From positions 124,001 through 188,000 of the forward strand of contig NZ_FPBF01000006.1 in NCBI RefSeq assembly GCF_900116615.1: a DNA stretch of 64,000 nt. The letters are read 5' to 3'. A program made the translations under genes and the position numbers. Shown here piece by piece: positions 17,059 through 26,918 of the stretch. The number at the start of each line of letters is the position of its first letter. Position 1 is the stretch's first letter. Source of the stretch: Algoriphagus locisalis (lineage in GTDB: Bacteria > Bacteroidota > Bacteroidia > Cytophagales > Cyclobacteriaceae). A model generated the notes under the pieces. The model was not told the DNA's origin. It was given only the letters and a program-made list of their open reading frames with translations, and did no database searches.

Positions 17059-19497
17059 ATGAAGACTACCAACTTGCTTTTTTTAACACTTTTCACCTAC
17101 CTACTAGGGATAAGTAACCTTGCCGCTGCGGATAAAGACGTGAGCGTGATTACCGGTACGGTCACTGATCAAAACGAACAGGCAGTTCCTTATGCTAACG
17201 TGGCTTTAATAGATGCAACTAGTGGCAATCTAGTTGATGGTGCTGTATCCGATGAGAATGGACAATTTCTAATTGAATCTACCAAGACCGTCAAAGTGAA
17301 ATTGGTAGTTTCCTCTATAGGATTTACTGCTTTCGAATCAGAAGTTTTTCAACTAGAGCCAGGGCTTAAGAAAGACTTTGGACAGGTAACAGTCCAAGAT
17401 GAAATGACAGGCTTGGATGAGGTTACCGTAAGGTCTTCCCGTCCTGAAATTATCATCGAGCCAGACAAAACTACCATCAATGTGGAAGGAACAGTGATGG
17501 CTGAAGGATCAAATGCCTTGGACGTAATCGGAAGGTCTCCGGGAATCTATGTGGATCAGGATGGAATCATCAATCTCAATGGCCGAACCGGCGCTACTGT
17601 CATGATCAATGACCGATTGACCTACATGAGTGCGACTGATCTTGCAAACTTCCTTCGCTCCATGCCGGCGGACAATATTAAAAGTATAGAGGTAATCAAT
17701 AACCCATCAGCTCGATTTGATGCGGAGGGCTCTGCTGGAGTGATCAATATTAAGCTGAAAAAGAATACGGTTGATGGGATGTTTGGGAATATTCAAGCGG
17801 GTGCGTTGTACAATGGGCAATGGCTACCTAATACGGGTGTAGCTCTGAATGTGAAAAAAGGAAAGTGGAGTACCAATGCCAATCTGAATTACAATCACTA
17901 TGGTAATTTCAATGATTTGGAAATCAACCGAAATTTCAGCTTACCAGAAGGGATTTCTAATTTTAGTCAGGATTCTAGGATTACTACGAGAAACAAAAAC
18001 CTTTTCTTCAATGGTGCTGCCAATTATGAGATAAACGAAAACCAGAATATTTCACTGAATGTACAGGCCTCAGATTCTCATGACAGTGATGACAACAGTT
18101 CATTGACAGATATAATCACTCCTGGCGTTTCAGATATCAGTTATTTGGATTCTCAGAATGATTCCAAAGGAACAGGAAATCGGATTTTTGCCAACCTTCA
18201 CTACGACGCAAAACTGGATACTTTGGGTACGAAGATCAGCTCCGATATTGACTTTACCAGAATGAATTCTGACAGCGAATCTTTGTTGACAAATAGGCAA
18301 TGGACTGGTGACGATATTGCTCAGGCTATGAATAGTAAGATTCTGACTCTGAACGATATGTACTATAATATCTTCACCGCCAAAGTGGATTTTGTAAAGC
18401 CAGTGGGAAAAGGGAATACGATTGAGACAGGTGTGAAAGGAAGCTGGGTGAAATCCGACAATAACCTGAACTTGAGCAAATCTGAGGAAGAAGGACCATT
18501 TGAGCCAGATCCTAGCAGCAACAGTTTTATCTATAATGAAAATGTACTTGCTGCATACCTTTCTTATAAAGGAAAATTCTCTGAAAAACTTGGCTACCAA
18601 GTAGGTTTGAGAGGGGAGCATTCGGATATCACCGGAAACTCCGTGACGCTAAATCAGGTGAACAACCAGAAGTATTTCAATCTTTTCCCAAGTGCATTCT
18701 TACAACATAAGATCAGTGATAACTACCAGATCGTCTATAATGTCAACCGTAGAATTACACGTCCGAATTACCGATTGCTGAATCCATTTGTGTACTACAT
18801 CGATCCGCTAACCACTGAAACAGGTAACCCGAATCTGAAGCCTCAATATTCTAATAATTTCGAAATGAATCACGTGGTGAAAGGCGCTTACCAATTCACC
18901 TTGGGCTATAGTGAAACTGAAGATGCCTTTATGCAGGTATTTGTGCAGAATGAAGAAGATCGTACCACTACTACCTACACAGATAATTTTGACAAAACAA
19001 GGAATGCGAATTTCAGAGCGATCATCCCGGTGGATATCAAGGAATGGTGGGCAACCTCGAATATGGTGCAGGTGAATTACAACCAGTATAAATCCCAGAT
19101 TGGTGATGATTACCTGAACAACTCCAACACCTCTTTTATGATACGCTCTCAGCATAACCTGACTTTGCCTTTAGGCTTCAAAGTGGAGGTGATGGGAATT
19201 TACCTAGGTCCACAGATTTGGGGACAAGGTGAAATCGCAGGATTTGGCTGGGTGGATGCAGGTGTGACCAAGTCGATTATGAAAGACAAGATCACACTTT
19301 CTGTAAATGGTACCGACCTTTTCCGTACGCAGGTGATCAAAGCAGACATTGATTTTGCAGCAATCGATACCAATTTCAGACAGTATCGTAGCAATCAGGG
19401 GGTAAGGTTTACCCTGAAATACAACTTCTCCAAAGGAGAAAGCTTCCGCGTGAAAAGCAGCTCTGGAAGTGCTGAGGAGAGAAATAGATTAGATTAA
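17059..19497 (+). CDS. TonB-dependent receptor-like outer-membrane beta-barrel protein
   Basis: An 812-residue outer-membrane protein from ATG 17059; a GTG 33 bp upstream gives a longer frame but spoils the signal peptide. A signal (MKTTNLLFLTLF to NLAAA) is followed by a CarboxypepD_reg-like domain (VITGTVTDQNEQAVPYANV), a plug region (IEVINNPSARFDAEGSAGVI near residue 210) and a barrel ending in an aromatic-poor C-terminus. This matches the outer membrane beta-barrel family of Bacteroidota, often with an unknown ligand. No lipoprotein partner of the SusD type is nearby. A clear terminator follows. Confidence 0.85.
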   Translation: MKTTNLLFLTLFTYLLGISNLAAADKDVSVITGTVTDQNEQAVPYANVALIDATSGNLVDGAVSDENGQFLIESTKTVKVKLVVSSIGFTAFESEVFQLEPGLKKDFGQVTVQDEMTGLDEVTVRSSRPEIIIEPDKTTINVEGTVMAEGSNALDVIGRSPGIYVDQDGIINLNGRTGATVMINDRLTYMSATDLANFLRSMPADNIKSIEVINNPSARFDAEGSAGVINIKLKKNTVDGMFGNIQAGALYNGQWLPNTGVALNVKKGKWSTNANLNYNHYGNFNDLEINRNFSLPEGISNFSQDSRITTRNKNLFFNGAANYEINENQNISLNVQASDSHDSDDNSSLTDIITPGVSDISYLDSQNDSKGTGNRIFANLHYDAKLDTLGTKISSDIDFTRMNSDSESLLTNRQWTGDDIAQAMNSKILTLNDMYYNIFTAKVDFVKPVGKGNTIETGVKGSWVKSDNNLNLSKSEEEGPFEPDPSSNSFIYNENVLAAYLSYKGKFSEKLGYQVGLRGEHSDITGNSVTLNQVNNQKYFNLFPSAFLQHKISDNYQIVYNVNRRITRPNYRLLNPFVYYIDPLTTETGNPNLKPQYSNNFEMNHVVKGAYQFTLGYSETEDAFMQVFVQNEEDRTTTTYTDNFDKTRNANFRAIIPVDIKEWWATSNMVQVNYNQYKSQIGDDYLNNSNTSFMIRSQHNLTLPLGFKVEVMGIYLGPQIWGQGEIAGFGWVDAGVTKSIMKDKITLSVNGTDLFRTQVIKADIDFAAIDTNFRQYRSNQGVRFTLKYNFSKGESFRVKSSSGSAEERNRLD

Positions 19498-19516
19498 GGT
19501 TTATATTTCAGAAAAG

Positions 19517-19544
19517 AGCCGGTTCGTCTGAACCGGCTTTTTTT
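19517..19544 (+). terminator. Rho-independent terminator after the beta-barrel gene
   Basis: A perfect 9-bp stem AGCCGGTTC / GAACCGGCT with a GTCT loop is followed by seven T. Confidence 0.88.
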
Positions 19545-19634
19545 AGGTTTTCTGAATTAGAAACTTGTCGTCTATCGCTTTGGAAAAGTAATAGAAGCTA
19601 AGTTGTTTTTACAGTTTGCAAACTCCCATCAGGT

Positions 19635-20798
19635 TCATTCTATCTCCACCTTGTAGAGCGTATAAAAATCCTCTTCGACCTCAGCATTCGCTTTCCCCAA
19701 AAACCAAAGTGTTCCATCGCGAGCAACGAACAAATCGCTTAGTTTGCCCGGTATTTCGGCATCACTCAGCAATTTTCCTTCAAAATCAAGAATCTGATAG
19801 CGTATTTTATATTTTTCTTTCATGCGGGAATAAAATTCTTCCCATTCTGATTGAGACATGTTTTCGTGAGAGCGGATAGCATCTTCTTCGCTGTACCCTG
19901 TTTCATACATGATTACGAGCTTGTCTCCTACTTTTACCAATTTATGTATGATTCCATATGATGGGTCATAGCTTATTGCTCTCGGGTCTGCTTTTTTCGG
20001 ATCCTCCCCTTGATTCAATCTATAGTTTGTCAGCTGAAGAGGGATTCTTTTTAGTTTGGTGTAAGGAGGTTCAATCTCGTAAATGTTCAAAAATGGATCT
20101 ATCCCAGAGATGACGTACAGCTGATCATTTACCACATCAAATGATGTAGAAAGCGTTGTCGGTTCATGGGACATATTGTTTTGGAAAATACTGGCAGAAT
20201 CTAGAGATAGGAACTGCTCAAATGCTCCAGTCTTAGGGTCTGCCCAGACCAGCTGTAGATAAGTGTCGTAAAATTCCGGCTGGGTCTTGTTAAATTCTCC
20301 GCGGGCAATTGATCCACTAAGAAGAATTTTATCATTGACAAATTGAATCTCACGCTTAGCATCTGCTCTGCCGCTGAAGGATTTCACTTCATCTTTTGGG
20401 ATTTTATGGCTTGTAAGTAGGTTGCCATCTAGATCATATTCGTAGATACCAAACATGGAAACTATCTGGATATTTTGCGAAGCGTTGAATCTACCTGCCG
20501 CCATTGGGAAAAAGCCAAATCCATCTGGCGCATCTCTGTCTTTACTGAATTCACCCAGGATTTTCCCCTCAAAATCTGTACTGACAAACTTCATGTTTTG
20601 AGGATCAAAAAACAGAATCATTTTGAATTCCGGATTGACATCCATCAGGTTGAGTTTGCCGATATAATTTACTCGAATAGAGTCAGCGATCTCCAACGTC
20701 AGAGTTGTCTTCTCTCCACTAGAGGATGAAGAAGTCGGAGATTCGCAGGCAAAAAAAGAAAAAACGAGAAGGATGAGAAGAGTGTGCGTTAGTTTCAT
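19635..20798 (-). CDS. Beta-propeller-type lipoprotein
   Basis: About 387 residues from ATG 20798 (a longer frame starts 21 bp upstream at a weaker codon). The signal ends in FFACES, a lipobox. The rest carries repeated beta-strand blocks such as FVSTDFEGKILGEF, YEYDLDGNLLTSH and YQILDFEGKLLSD. These resemble the six-bladed beta-propeller lipoproteins (BF3164-like) widespread in Bacteroidota. They are predicted to sit on the outer face of the membrane, with unknown ligand or role. A second lipoprotein of similar style, not obviously homologous, is at 47346-48464. Confidence 0.7.
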   Translation of the reverse strand: MKLTHTLLILLVFSFFACESPTSSSSSGEKTTLTLEIADSIRVNYIGKLNLMDVNPEFKMILFFDPQNMKFVSTDFEGKILGEFSKDRDAPDGFGFFPMAAGRFNASQNIQIVSMFGIYEYDLDGNLLTSHKIPKDEVKSFSGRADAKREIQFVNDKILLSGSIARGEFNKTQPEFYDTYLQLVWADPKTGAFEQFLSLDSASIFQNNMSHEPTTLSTSFDVVNDQLYVISGIDPFLNIYEIEPPYTKLKRIPLQLTNYRLNQGEDPKKADPRAISYDPSYGIIHKLVKVGDKLVIMYETGYSEEDAIRSHENMSQSEWEEFYSRMKEKYKIRYQILDFEGKLLSDAEIPGKLSDLFVARDGTLWFLGKANAEVEEDFYTLYKVEIE

Positions 20799-20920
20799 TG
20801 AGTTGGGAATTAATCTCAACTAATATATTTGCTCATTATCTAAATACCTATCGTATTGCCGATTTTGTAAAGCCTTTTAATTGAAATAGAGATTTTCAAC
20901 CTCTAATAAGGCACAATAAC

Positions 20921-21385
20921 TTATTGGAAATGATACAAGAAGATCAACACTCCGGTGAATGCAGGCTTCTTTTGGTCTTTGATTTCGAGTTTTACTTCTA
21001 CCTCGGCTTTTACAGTGCCCCTTAGATTGGCAACATTTTTTAAGGTGGCAGCCAGGCGAACCTCACTATTTACCAACACAGGATTAGCAAATCGCAACGA
21101 TTCTATTCCGTAGTTGATCATCATTTTCAGATTTCTCACATCTACAATTTGTTCCCAAAGATGCGGAACAATACTTAGCGTGAGGTATCCATGCGCGATT
21201 GTATTTCCAAATGCTCCTTCGGTCTTAGCTCGCTCAGGATCGGTGTGAATCCACTGATGGTCATGAGTAGCTTTTGCAAAAATATTAATCTGTTCTTGTG
21301 TGATTTGGAAATACTCAGATGTGCCTAGACTTTGACCATTGTACTTCTCAAATTCTTCAAAACTACCTATGATTACTGGCGGCAT
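20921..21385 (-). CDS. MaoC family dehydratase
   Basis: A 154-residue hot-dog-fold protein from ATG 21385; a TTG-started extension of 10 residues is less likely. The (R)-specific enoyl-CoA hydratase motif is present as FAKATHDHQWIHTDPERA, with the catalytic Asp and His, and is followed by IAHGYLTLS. The expected reaction is reversible hydration of 2-enoyl-CoA. The specific acyl chain and pathway are unknown. It stands alone, divergent from the DUF3857 genes. Confidence 0.88.
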   Translation of the reverse strand: MPPVIIGSFEEFEKYNGQSLGTSEYFQITQEQINIFAKATHDHQWIHTDPERAKTEGAFGNTIAHGYLTLSIVPHLWEQIVDVRNLKMMINYGIESLRFANPVLVNSEVRLAATLKNVANLRGTVKAEVEVKLEIKDQKKPAFTGVLIFLYHFQ

Positions 21386-21523
21386 TCGTTGTTTGGTTTT
21401 TTTGGAAAAAGCCAAATTAGGGAAGTTTTGGCGGAAATTACAAGTATGTTCTTAAGCCTAGAAGTGAATTTTGGAGTTTCTGATTGGTATAGATTACCCT
21501 AAAATTATATTTTAATAGGACTT

Positions 21524-21531
21524 TAGTTTTG
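21524..21531 (+). promoter_or_regulatory. Possible -7 promoter element overlapping an apparent TTG start
   Basis: TAGTTTTG fits TAnnTTTG. It covers the TTG at 21529 that would give the longest frame of the DUF3857 gene. If it is the promoter, translation must begin downstream. No good -33 partner is seen. Confidence 0.35.
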
Positions 21532-21549
21532 CCGCTAAAAAAGTATATT

Positions 21550-23439
21550 TTGCACAAATTTAATTTCGTTTTAAGTATGTTACTGTTTGGTTTAGTTTCT
21601 TATTTGTTCTTTGGTTTTCAGGCTCCGGTTGATACAGTTCCTGTTAAAGAGGTCCCTATTATTTATTCCTTGCTTTCCGAAGATCAGCGAATTGAAATTT
21701 CTGATTCTTATGAGGTTAGACATATAATAGAACGGAGATTTACCATCTTTTCCCCTGAAGGTTTGGGACATGCTTTTACTTCAGTTTTCTATGATAAGCT
21801 AAATGAAATTGAAAATGTAGAGATAGAAATTACGGATCCTGCAAGTGGAAAAACCATAGAGAAGGTAAAGACAAAAGATATGACTGATGCTGCCATTTAT
21901 TCTACCAGTAGCATCTTTGATGACAATCGGCACAAATATTTTGAAGTAAAAAGCAGCAAATTTCCAGTACAGGTCACAGTTAAAATTGAGACCAAATCTT
22001 CCTCTAATTTCCAGCTAAGCGATTGGGTTCCGGTTCATCGATATAACCAAAAAGTATTGAAGTCTTCGCTTACCGTTGTTTACCCGGAACATATTGGCTT
22101 GCGGTATAAAGCCGTGAATTTGCTTGGTGAACGAACGGAAAAGACAGTGGACAATAAGGTGGAAATGACTTGGGTGGAAAAAGATCTTCCGGTCCAAAAG
22201 CCTGATCTGAAAAAGGAAGATGATCACAAGTTATTATTAGCTCCCATTGGGTTTGCTATGGGAGAATATGTCGGGAAAATGGAAGATTGGTCTGGGCTTG
22301 CTGCTTGGCAGTATAAGCTCAATGAGGAGCGCAAAGCACTTCCTGCTGACTTTGAGGCTAAGCTGAAGAATATGGTGGCAAATGCTTCAGGTGAGTATGA
22401 AAAGATTCAGATTCTCTATGAATATCTTCAGAAAAACTACCGATATGTGAGTATCCAGTTAGGAATTGGCGGATGGCAGACCATGCCAGCTGAAGATGTG
22501 GTGAAATACGCTTACGGAGATTGTAAAGGATTGACAAATCTAATGCAGGCAATGTTGAAGGCTGTTGGGATTTCTTCAAATTATACTTTGGTCCAAGCTG
22601 GAAATAATGCGGAAGATATTGAGGTTGATCTTCCATCCAATCAATTTAACCATGTGATCCTACAGGTTTCGATGAAAGATGGTCAGAGTCCAGTTTGGTT
22701 GGAATGTACTTCGAATTCGCTCCCAGCAGGTTTCCTTGGTGACTTCACTAAAAATAGGCATGTATTGGTAATCGATGGACAGGGAGGTTATTTGACTAAA
22801 ACTCCTTCCTATAATTCACTCAATTGGAATAGTATTCACAGTAAAAATGAAGTGAAAATAGACAACAACGGAGATGCTTTGATCGCCACTGAGCTTAAAG
22901 TTGATGGCAATTTTGCTGAGACCATGCTTATGGTAAAGCAAAACCTCGACACTAGGCAGCAGCGCGATTATTTCAATAGAAATTCGCCCGTCTCAGGCTT
23001 GATTATCCAGCACTATGAGCTGAACGTTGATTCTAGAGATTCTCTTCTGTTGGCAGAAGTTAGCTATGATGGCTTTATTCAAAAGTTTGTCCAGAATACA
23101 GCTAAGAGAATGATCTTGAAATCATTTCTTGGAAAAGTGACCGATGAGATGCTTGTCAATAACTCTCTGAGTCAGGTGGATGAATATGAAATTGAGCTTC
23201 CAGAAGCAATGGAAGCTGAAAATCTGCCAGAAGCTTTATCCCTAGAGGAAGAAGGGGTAAAGGTAACTCTGCTTGCTTCTTTAGAAGGAAAAAACCTAAC
23301 TGTGAAAAGGGAAATGAATCTTTCTATCAGTGAAGAAATGAGCGATGAATCTAAAACAGATCTAATTAAGCGAATAAATGCCCTAGGCCCAACTAACTTC
23401 TACTTTATTAAAAATACAGGTGCCCTCAGAAATGAATAG
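21550..23439 (+). CDS. DUF3857 / transglutaminase-like exported protein
   Basis: About 629 residues, of the DUF3857 plus transglutaminase-like class. An N-terminal hydrophobic signal (FVLSMLLFGLVSYLFFGF) is followed by a beta-rich DUF3857 region. A papain-like transglutaminase domain lies around residues 270-385, with the cysteine in YAYGDCKGLTNLMQAML and the histidine in QFNHVILQV. These exported proteins are common in Bacteroidota, but their substrate is unknown. The start is uncertain: TTG 21529 overlaps a promoter-like element, so TTG 21550 (MHKFNF) or ATG 21577 is preferred. The following DUF3857 gene overlaps by 8 bp. Confidence 0.8.
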   Translation: MHKFNFVLSMLLFGLVSYLFFGFQAPVDTVPVKEVPIIYSLLSEDQRIEISDSYEVRHIIERRFTIFSPEGLGHAFTSVFYDKLNEIENVEIEITDPASGKTIEKVKTKDMTDAAIYSTSSIFDDNRHKYFEVKSSKFPVQVTVKIETKSSSNFQLSDWVPVHRYNQKVLKSSLTVVYPEHIGLRYKAVNLLGERTEKTVDNKVEMTWVEKDLPVQKPDLKKEDDHKLLLAPIGFAMGEYVGKMEDWSGLAAWQYKLNEERKALPADFEAKLKNMVANASGEYEKIQILYEYLQKNYRYVSIQLGIGGWQTMPAEDVVKYAYGDCKGLTNLMQAMLKAVGISSNYTLVQAGNNAEDIEVDLPSNQFNHVILQVSMKDGQSPVWLECTSNSLPAGFLGDFTKNRHVLVIDGQGGYLTKTPSYNSLNWNSIHSKNEVKIDNNGDALIATELKVDGNFAETMLMVKQNLDTRQQRDYFNRNSPVSGLIIQHYELNVDSRDSLLLAEVSYDGFIQKFVQNTAKRMILKSFLGKVTDEMLVNNSLSQVDEYEIELPEAMEAENLPEALSLEEEGVKVTLLASLEGKNLTVKREMNLSISEEMSDESKTDLIKRINALGPTNFYFIKNTGALRNE

Positions 23440-25357
23440 AACTTTGCTAATCTTGATTATGATCCTTATTTCAAGGATCACCTTTTCTCAAACGCCTAAA
23501 CTGGGAGAGTTTAGTGACAGTGAGATTTCTATGACCGAGGTAGCATATGAGCCTGATGCATCAGCGGTAATATTGGTATCTCACGGGAATTCTAAATTTT
23601 TACCTGGATTACTGGAAACCACCCATTTTGTCCGTTTAAAAGTGCTTTCTGAAGCTGGAAAAGAAAATGCAGATATCCGGATCAGGTATTACGTAGGAGA
23701 CCAAAGGATGGAAAACATATCCGGAGTGAAAGCCCAAACTACAAATTTCGAAAACGGGAAAGCCGAGACCGTTAAAGTGTCTAAGGATGGTATTTTTGAA
23801 GTGGACCTTGACGATGGATACAAGGAGATGAGAATATCCTTTCCAAACGTACAAATAGGTTCTATCATCGAATATCAATATAAGAAAGTAGATAAAAATC
23901 TGACATTTATTGATGGTTGGACATTCCAAAATAAGCTGCCTACCCTCTTCAGTCGGTATGGAATAAAAATGGATCCTAACCTAGAATACAGGACTATGGG
24001 GCAAGGTCAAAATTTCTCTACAAGTGTAGAAAAAACAAGCGAATATGATAATTACACCTGGACGTTGAGGGATTTGCGCTCTCTCAAAGAGGAACCATTT
24101 ATGAAGAATTACCGGGACTATATTGACCGAATAGAATTTCAATTGGCACAATATAGAACTTCTGGTGATAATGGTGTAGAGTGGAAGAACGTGCTTAATT
24201 CCTGGGAGGTGTTGGGCGATGAGGTTATTTCCTACTATACCGATAAGGGATTTTACAAAAATAATCCTATTGCAAAAGAATTCCTTGACGTTGACCTAAA
24301 GGGGGCAACACAGCTAGAAACTGCTCAGAAAGCATACTATTACCTTAGGAATAACTTTAGAGTAGAAGGAGAAGACTGGATTTATCCTGAGCAAAATCTC
24401 AATCAATTACTAAAATCCAAGGTAGGCACTCCGGTTGAAGCTATGCTGGCACTGATGGGCGTACTCAAGTCAGAAGGAATACCGTGTGAACCGGTTTTAA
24501 TTGGCAGTAAAGGATATGGTCGGAGCGATTTGGTACCGTTTCCATTCCTAAATCAGTTTGATGAAATTTTGCTATTGGCTGTGCTGGATGGCAAGCCTCA
24601 ATTTCTTGATTTATCGCAGACAGATGCGCCATTTGGATACGTAGATTTGAATAAGCATGTTAGTGGAGGACTGTATCTGCAAAAAAAACAGAGTAAGATT
24701 GTTCCCATAGAGATTCAGCATAATTCCAATTCTATCTATTTTAGTCAGGTTACTATCAATGAAGAGGGGCAGCTAATCATGTCCAATTCTCACCGAAATT
24801 ATCGATACAGAGGCTTAAGTTTGGCAAAAGAAATAGCTGGAATAGAAAAAAGAAGTGAATCATTAGCTAAGCTATTCGATGAGGAAGATGGTGTTGTTTT
24901 TGAGAATTTTCAAGTGAATAATTTGCTGGAAGAAAGGGACATTCTGACAATGAATTTCGAGACAAAGTTTGCTGATTCCGGTGATCAAGATATGATTTTG
25001 TTTAGTCCACTTAAATTTTCATCCTTCTCAGAAAATCCTCTTACACAAGAATATAGAATGTTTCCTGTGGATTTTGGTTATGCATTCTCCGAGACTTATA
25101 ATACCGTAGTGACTGTTCCTGATGGATATGAAATTGACGATTATCCCTTGGAGGCTGGCTATACTATTAATGGGGAATATGTTGTTTTTGTATATTCTTC
25201 ATCGATGATTAGCAATAGCCTTAATATCAGTGCTAAGTTCGTGGTGAAGACTCCACTAATTCCTGCTACTGAATATGAAAACCTGAAGTATTTCATGGAA
25301 AGTGTGGCTTCGAAACTTTCTGAGCCGGTGATCCTGAAAAAGAAGTTGGCTCCCTAG
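23432..25357 (+). CDS. DUF3857-type exported protein, second copy
   Basis: A 641-residue protein from ATG 23432, overlapping the end of the previous gene by 8 bp. It has a signal peptide (LLILIMILISRITFSQ), then the DUF3857-like beta region. A transglutaminase-like part follows in which SKVGTPVEAMLALMGVLKSEGIPCEPVLIG aligns with the YGDCKGLTNLMQAMLKAVGI region of its neighbour. The catalytic cysteine position reads T (VGTPVEA) instead of C, so this copy is probably not an active transglutaminase. The two proteins may work as a pair at the cell surface. Confidence 0.75.
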   Translation: MNRTLLILIMILISRITFSQTPKLGEFSDSEISMTEVAYEPDASAVILVSHGNSKFLPGLLETTHFVRLKVLSEAGKENADIRIRYYVGDQRMENISGVKAQTTNFENGKAETVKVSKDGIFEVDLDDGYKEMRISFPNVQIGSIIEYQYKKVDKNLTFIDGWTFQNKLPTLFSRYGIKMDPNLEYRTMGQGQNFSTSVEKTSEYDNYTWTLRDLRSLKEEPFMKNYRDYIDRIEFQLAQYRTSGDNGVEWKNVLNSWEVLGDEVISYYTDKGFYKNNPIAKEFLDVDLKGATQLETAQKAYYYLRNNFRVEGEDWIYPEQNLNQLLKSKVGTPVEAMLALMGVLKSEGIPCEPVLIGSKGYGRSDLVPFPFLNQFDEILLLAVLDGKPQFLDLSQTDAPFGYVDLNKHVSGGLYLQKKQSKIVPIEIQHNSNSIYFSQVTINEEGQLIMSNSHRNYRYRGLSLAKEIAGIEKRSESLAKLFDEEDGVVFENFQVNNLLEERDILTMNFETKFADSGDQDMILFSPLKFSSFSENPLTQEYRMFPVDFGYAFSETYNTVVTVPDGYEIDDYPLEAGYTINGEYVVFVYSSSMISNSLNISAKFVVKTPLIPATEYENLKYFMESVASKLSEPVILKKKLAP

Positions 25358-25418
25358 TCCAACGAATAGGAAGTATTTGTTCATTTATTGATAATTTCGA
25401 AGACAAATACCCAAGTTT

Positions 25419-26213
25419 ATGACGGCATACTTACACGGATTTATACCTGAAGAGCAGCAGCGGCTGATGGATCAGGCTGGGGTGCTTGGGTCACTTATTT
25501 ATCCCCGCATTGATTTCTCTGGATGCAAAAAGCTTCTTGAAGTAGGGTCTGGCGTAGGTGCGCAAACCGAGGTGTTACTGCGGTTGTTTCCTGATCTGGA
25601 GATCACCTGTGTAGATTATTCTCAAAGTCAGATTGAACGAGCTAAGCAGAATTTGGCCTTTGCAGGAGATCGGGTGAGTTTTGCCTGCCAGGATGCAACC
25701 AAGCTGGACCTGGATGAAAAGTTTGATTCAGTGTTTATTTGTTGGGCTTTGGAGCATATTCCGGATGCGTACAAAGTTTTGCAAACCATAAAACCTTACT
25801 TACTTCCTAAGGCGAAACTTTGGTTTACCGAGGTGTTCAATTCGAGTTTTTACTTTAATCCTCCCCTGCCAGCATTGACCAAGTTTTATGCTGCATACAA
25901 TGAATTCCAGCGATCTCTTGGTGGGAATCCGGACATTGGAGCTAATCTAGGAAATTTGCTTTTTCAAGCTGGCTACGAGGAGATTGAGTTGTTTCATGAA
26001 GGATTTCATCTGGATCAGCGACAGCCAGAAGATCTTCTCAAGATCACTCGCTATTGGCAAGAGTTGATGAAAAGTGCTGCTTCTGGGATGATTGAAGCTG
26101 ATTTGATTACCAAAGCTGATACTTCAGCGATGGAGAATGACTTGGATCGTATAGCAAAGGATGAAAATGCAGTTTTTTTCTATCATTTTGTACAGGTAAG
26201 TGCTAGCGTTTAA
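25419..26213 (+). CDS. Class I SAM-dependent methyltransferase
   Basis: A 264-residue Rossmann-fold methyltransferase. Motif I is LLEVGSGVGAQTEVL (about residues 40-54), with the SAM-ribose acidic residue in ITCVDYSQSQ and the post-motif SVFICWALEHIPD. No signal or membrane segment is visible. The substrate is unknown. The gene is 9 bp upstream of mtgA on the same strand, so the two may be co-transcribed. Confidence 0.85.
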   Translation: MTAYLHGFIPEEQQRLMDQAGVLGSLIYPRIDFSGCKKLLEVGSGVGAQTEVLLRLFPDLEITCVDYSQSQIERAKQNLAFAGDRVSFACQDATKLDLDEKFDSVFICWALEHIPDAYKVLQTIKPYLLPKAKLWFTEVFNSSFYFNPPLPALTKFYAAYNEFQRSLGGNPDIGANLGNLLFQAGYEEIELFHEGFHLDQRQPEDLLKITRYWQELMKSAASGMIEADLITKADTSAMENDLDRIAKDENAVFFYHFVQVSASV

Positions 26214-26222
26214 ACCGATATT

Positions 26223-26918
26223 ATGAACATTATAAAGTGGCTATGGCGATTGGTTTGGAAAACTGCCATGTGGTTTTTGATTATATCCGTTGGTTTGACT
26301 GTGCTTTATCGCTTTGTTCCCGTGCCGATTACGCCTTTGATGGTTATCCGAGTGTTTGAGCAGGCGTTTGATTCTGAAAAGGAAGTTCGACTACGAAAAG
26401 ACTGGGTATCCTTCAGCCAAATATCCAAAAATGCACCTCAGGCGGTTTTTGCTTCAGAGGATCAGAAATTCCTAGATCATAATGGGTTTGATATGGATGC
26501 GATGAAAAAGGCCTGGGAAAACAATAAGAAAGGGAAAAGGATAAAGGGAGCGAGTACTATTACGCAGCAAACCGTAAAGAACGTGTTTTTGTGGCCATCC
26601 AGAAGTTATTTAAGGAAAGGGCTTGAGGCATATTTCACAGTTTTGGTTGAGTTGATTTGGCCGAAAGAGCGCATCATGGAGGTTTACTTGAATGTGATAG
26701 AAATGGGAGAAGGTATCTACGGAATTGAAGCGGCTTCTCAGGAGTTTTTTCAAAAGCCTGCGGCAAAACTTTCTCGAAATCAAGCGGCGCTAATTGCAGC
26801 AGTATTGCCAAACCCGCGCAGGTGGTCACCCGCCAGACCCACTTCATATATTCTGGGTAGGCAAGCTTGGATTCTGCGCCAGATGAATAATCTTACTCCA
26901 ATTGGTATGGGAATATAA
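26223..26918 (+). CDS. mtgA: Monofunctional biosynthetic peptidoglycan transglycosylase
   Basis: A 231-residue GT51-family glycosyltransferase that polymerises lipid II into glycan strands at the outer face of the inner membrane. One N-terminal membrane anchor (about residues 8-32) is followed by the family motifs: EDQKFLDHNGFD, with the catalytic glutamate, GASTITQQTVKNVFLW, and KERIMEVYLNVIEMG. No transpeptidase domain follows, so it is the monofunctional form. It ends at the edge of the gap with clustered DnaA boxes. Confidence 0.93.
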   Translation: MNIIKWLWRLVWKTAMWFLIISVGLTVLYRFVPVPITPLMVIRVFEQAFDSEKEVRLRKDWVSFSQISKNAPQAVFASEDQKFLDHNGFDMDAMKKAWENNKKGKRIKGASTITQQTVKNVFLWPSRSYLRKGLEAYFTVLVELIWPKERIMEVYLNVIEMGEGIYGIEAASQEFFQKPAAKLSRNQAALIAAVLPNPRRWSPARPTSYILGRQAWILRQMNNLTPIGMGI

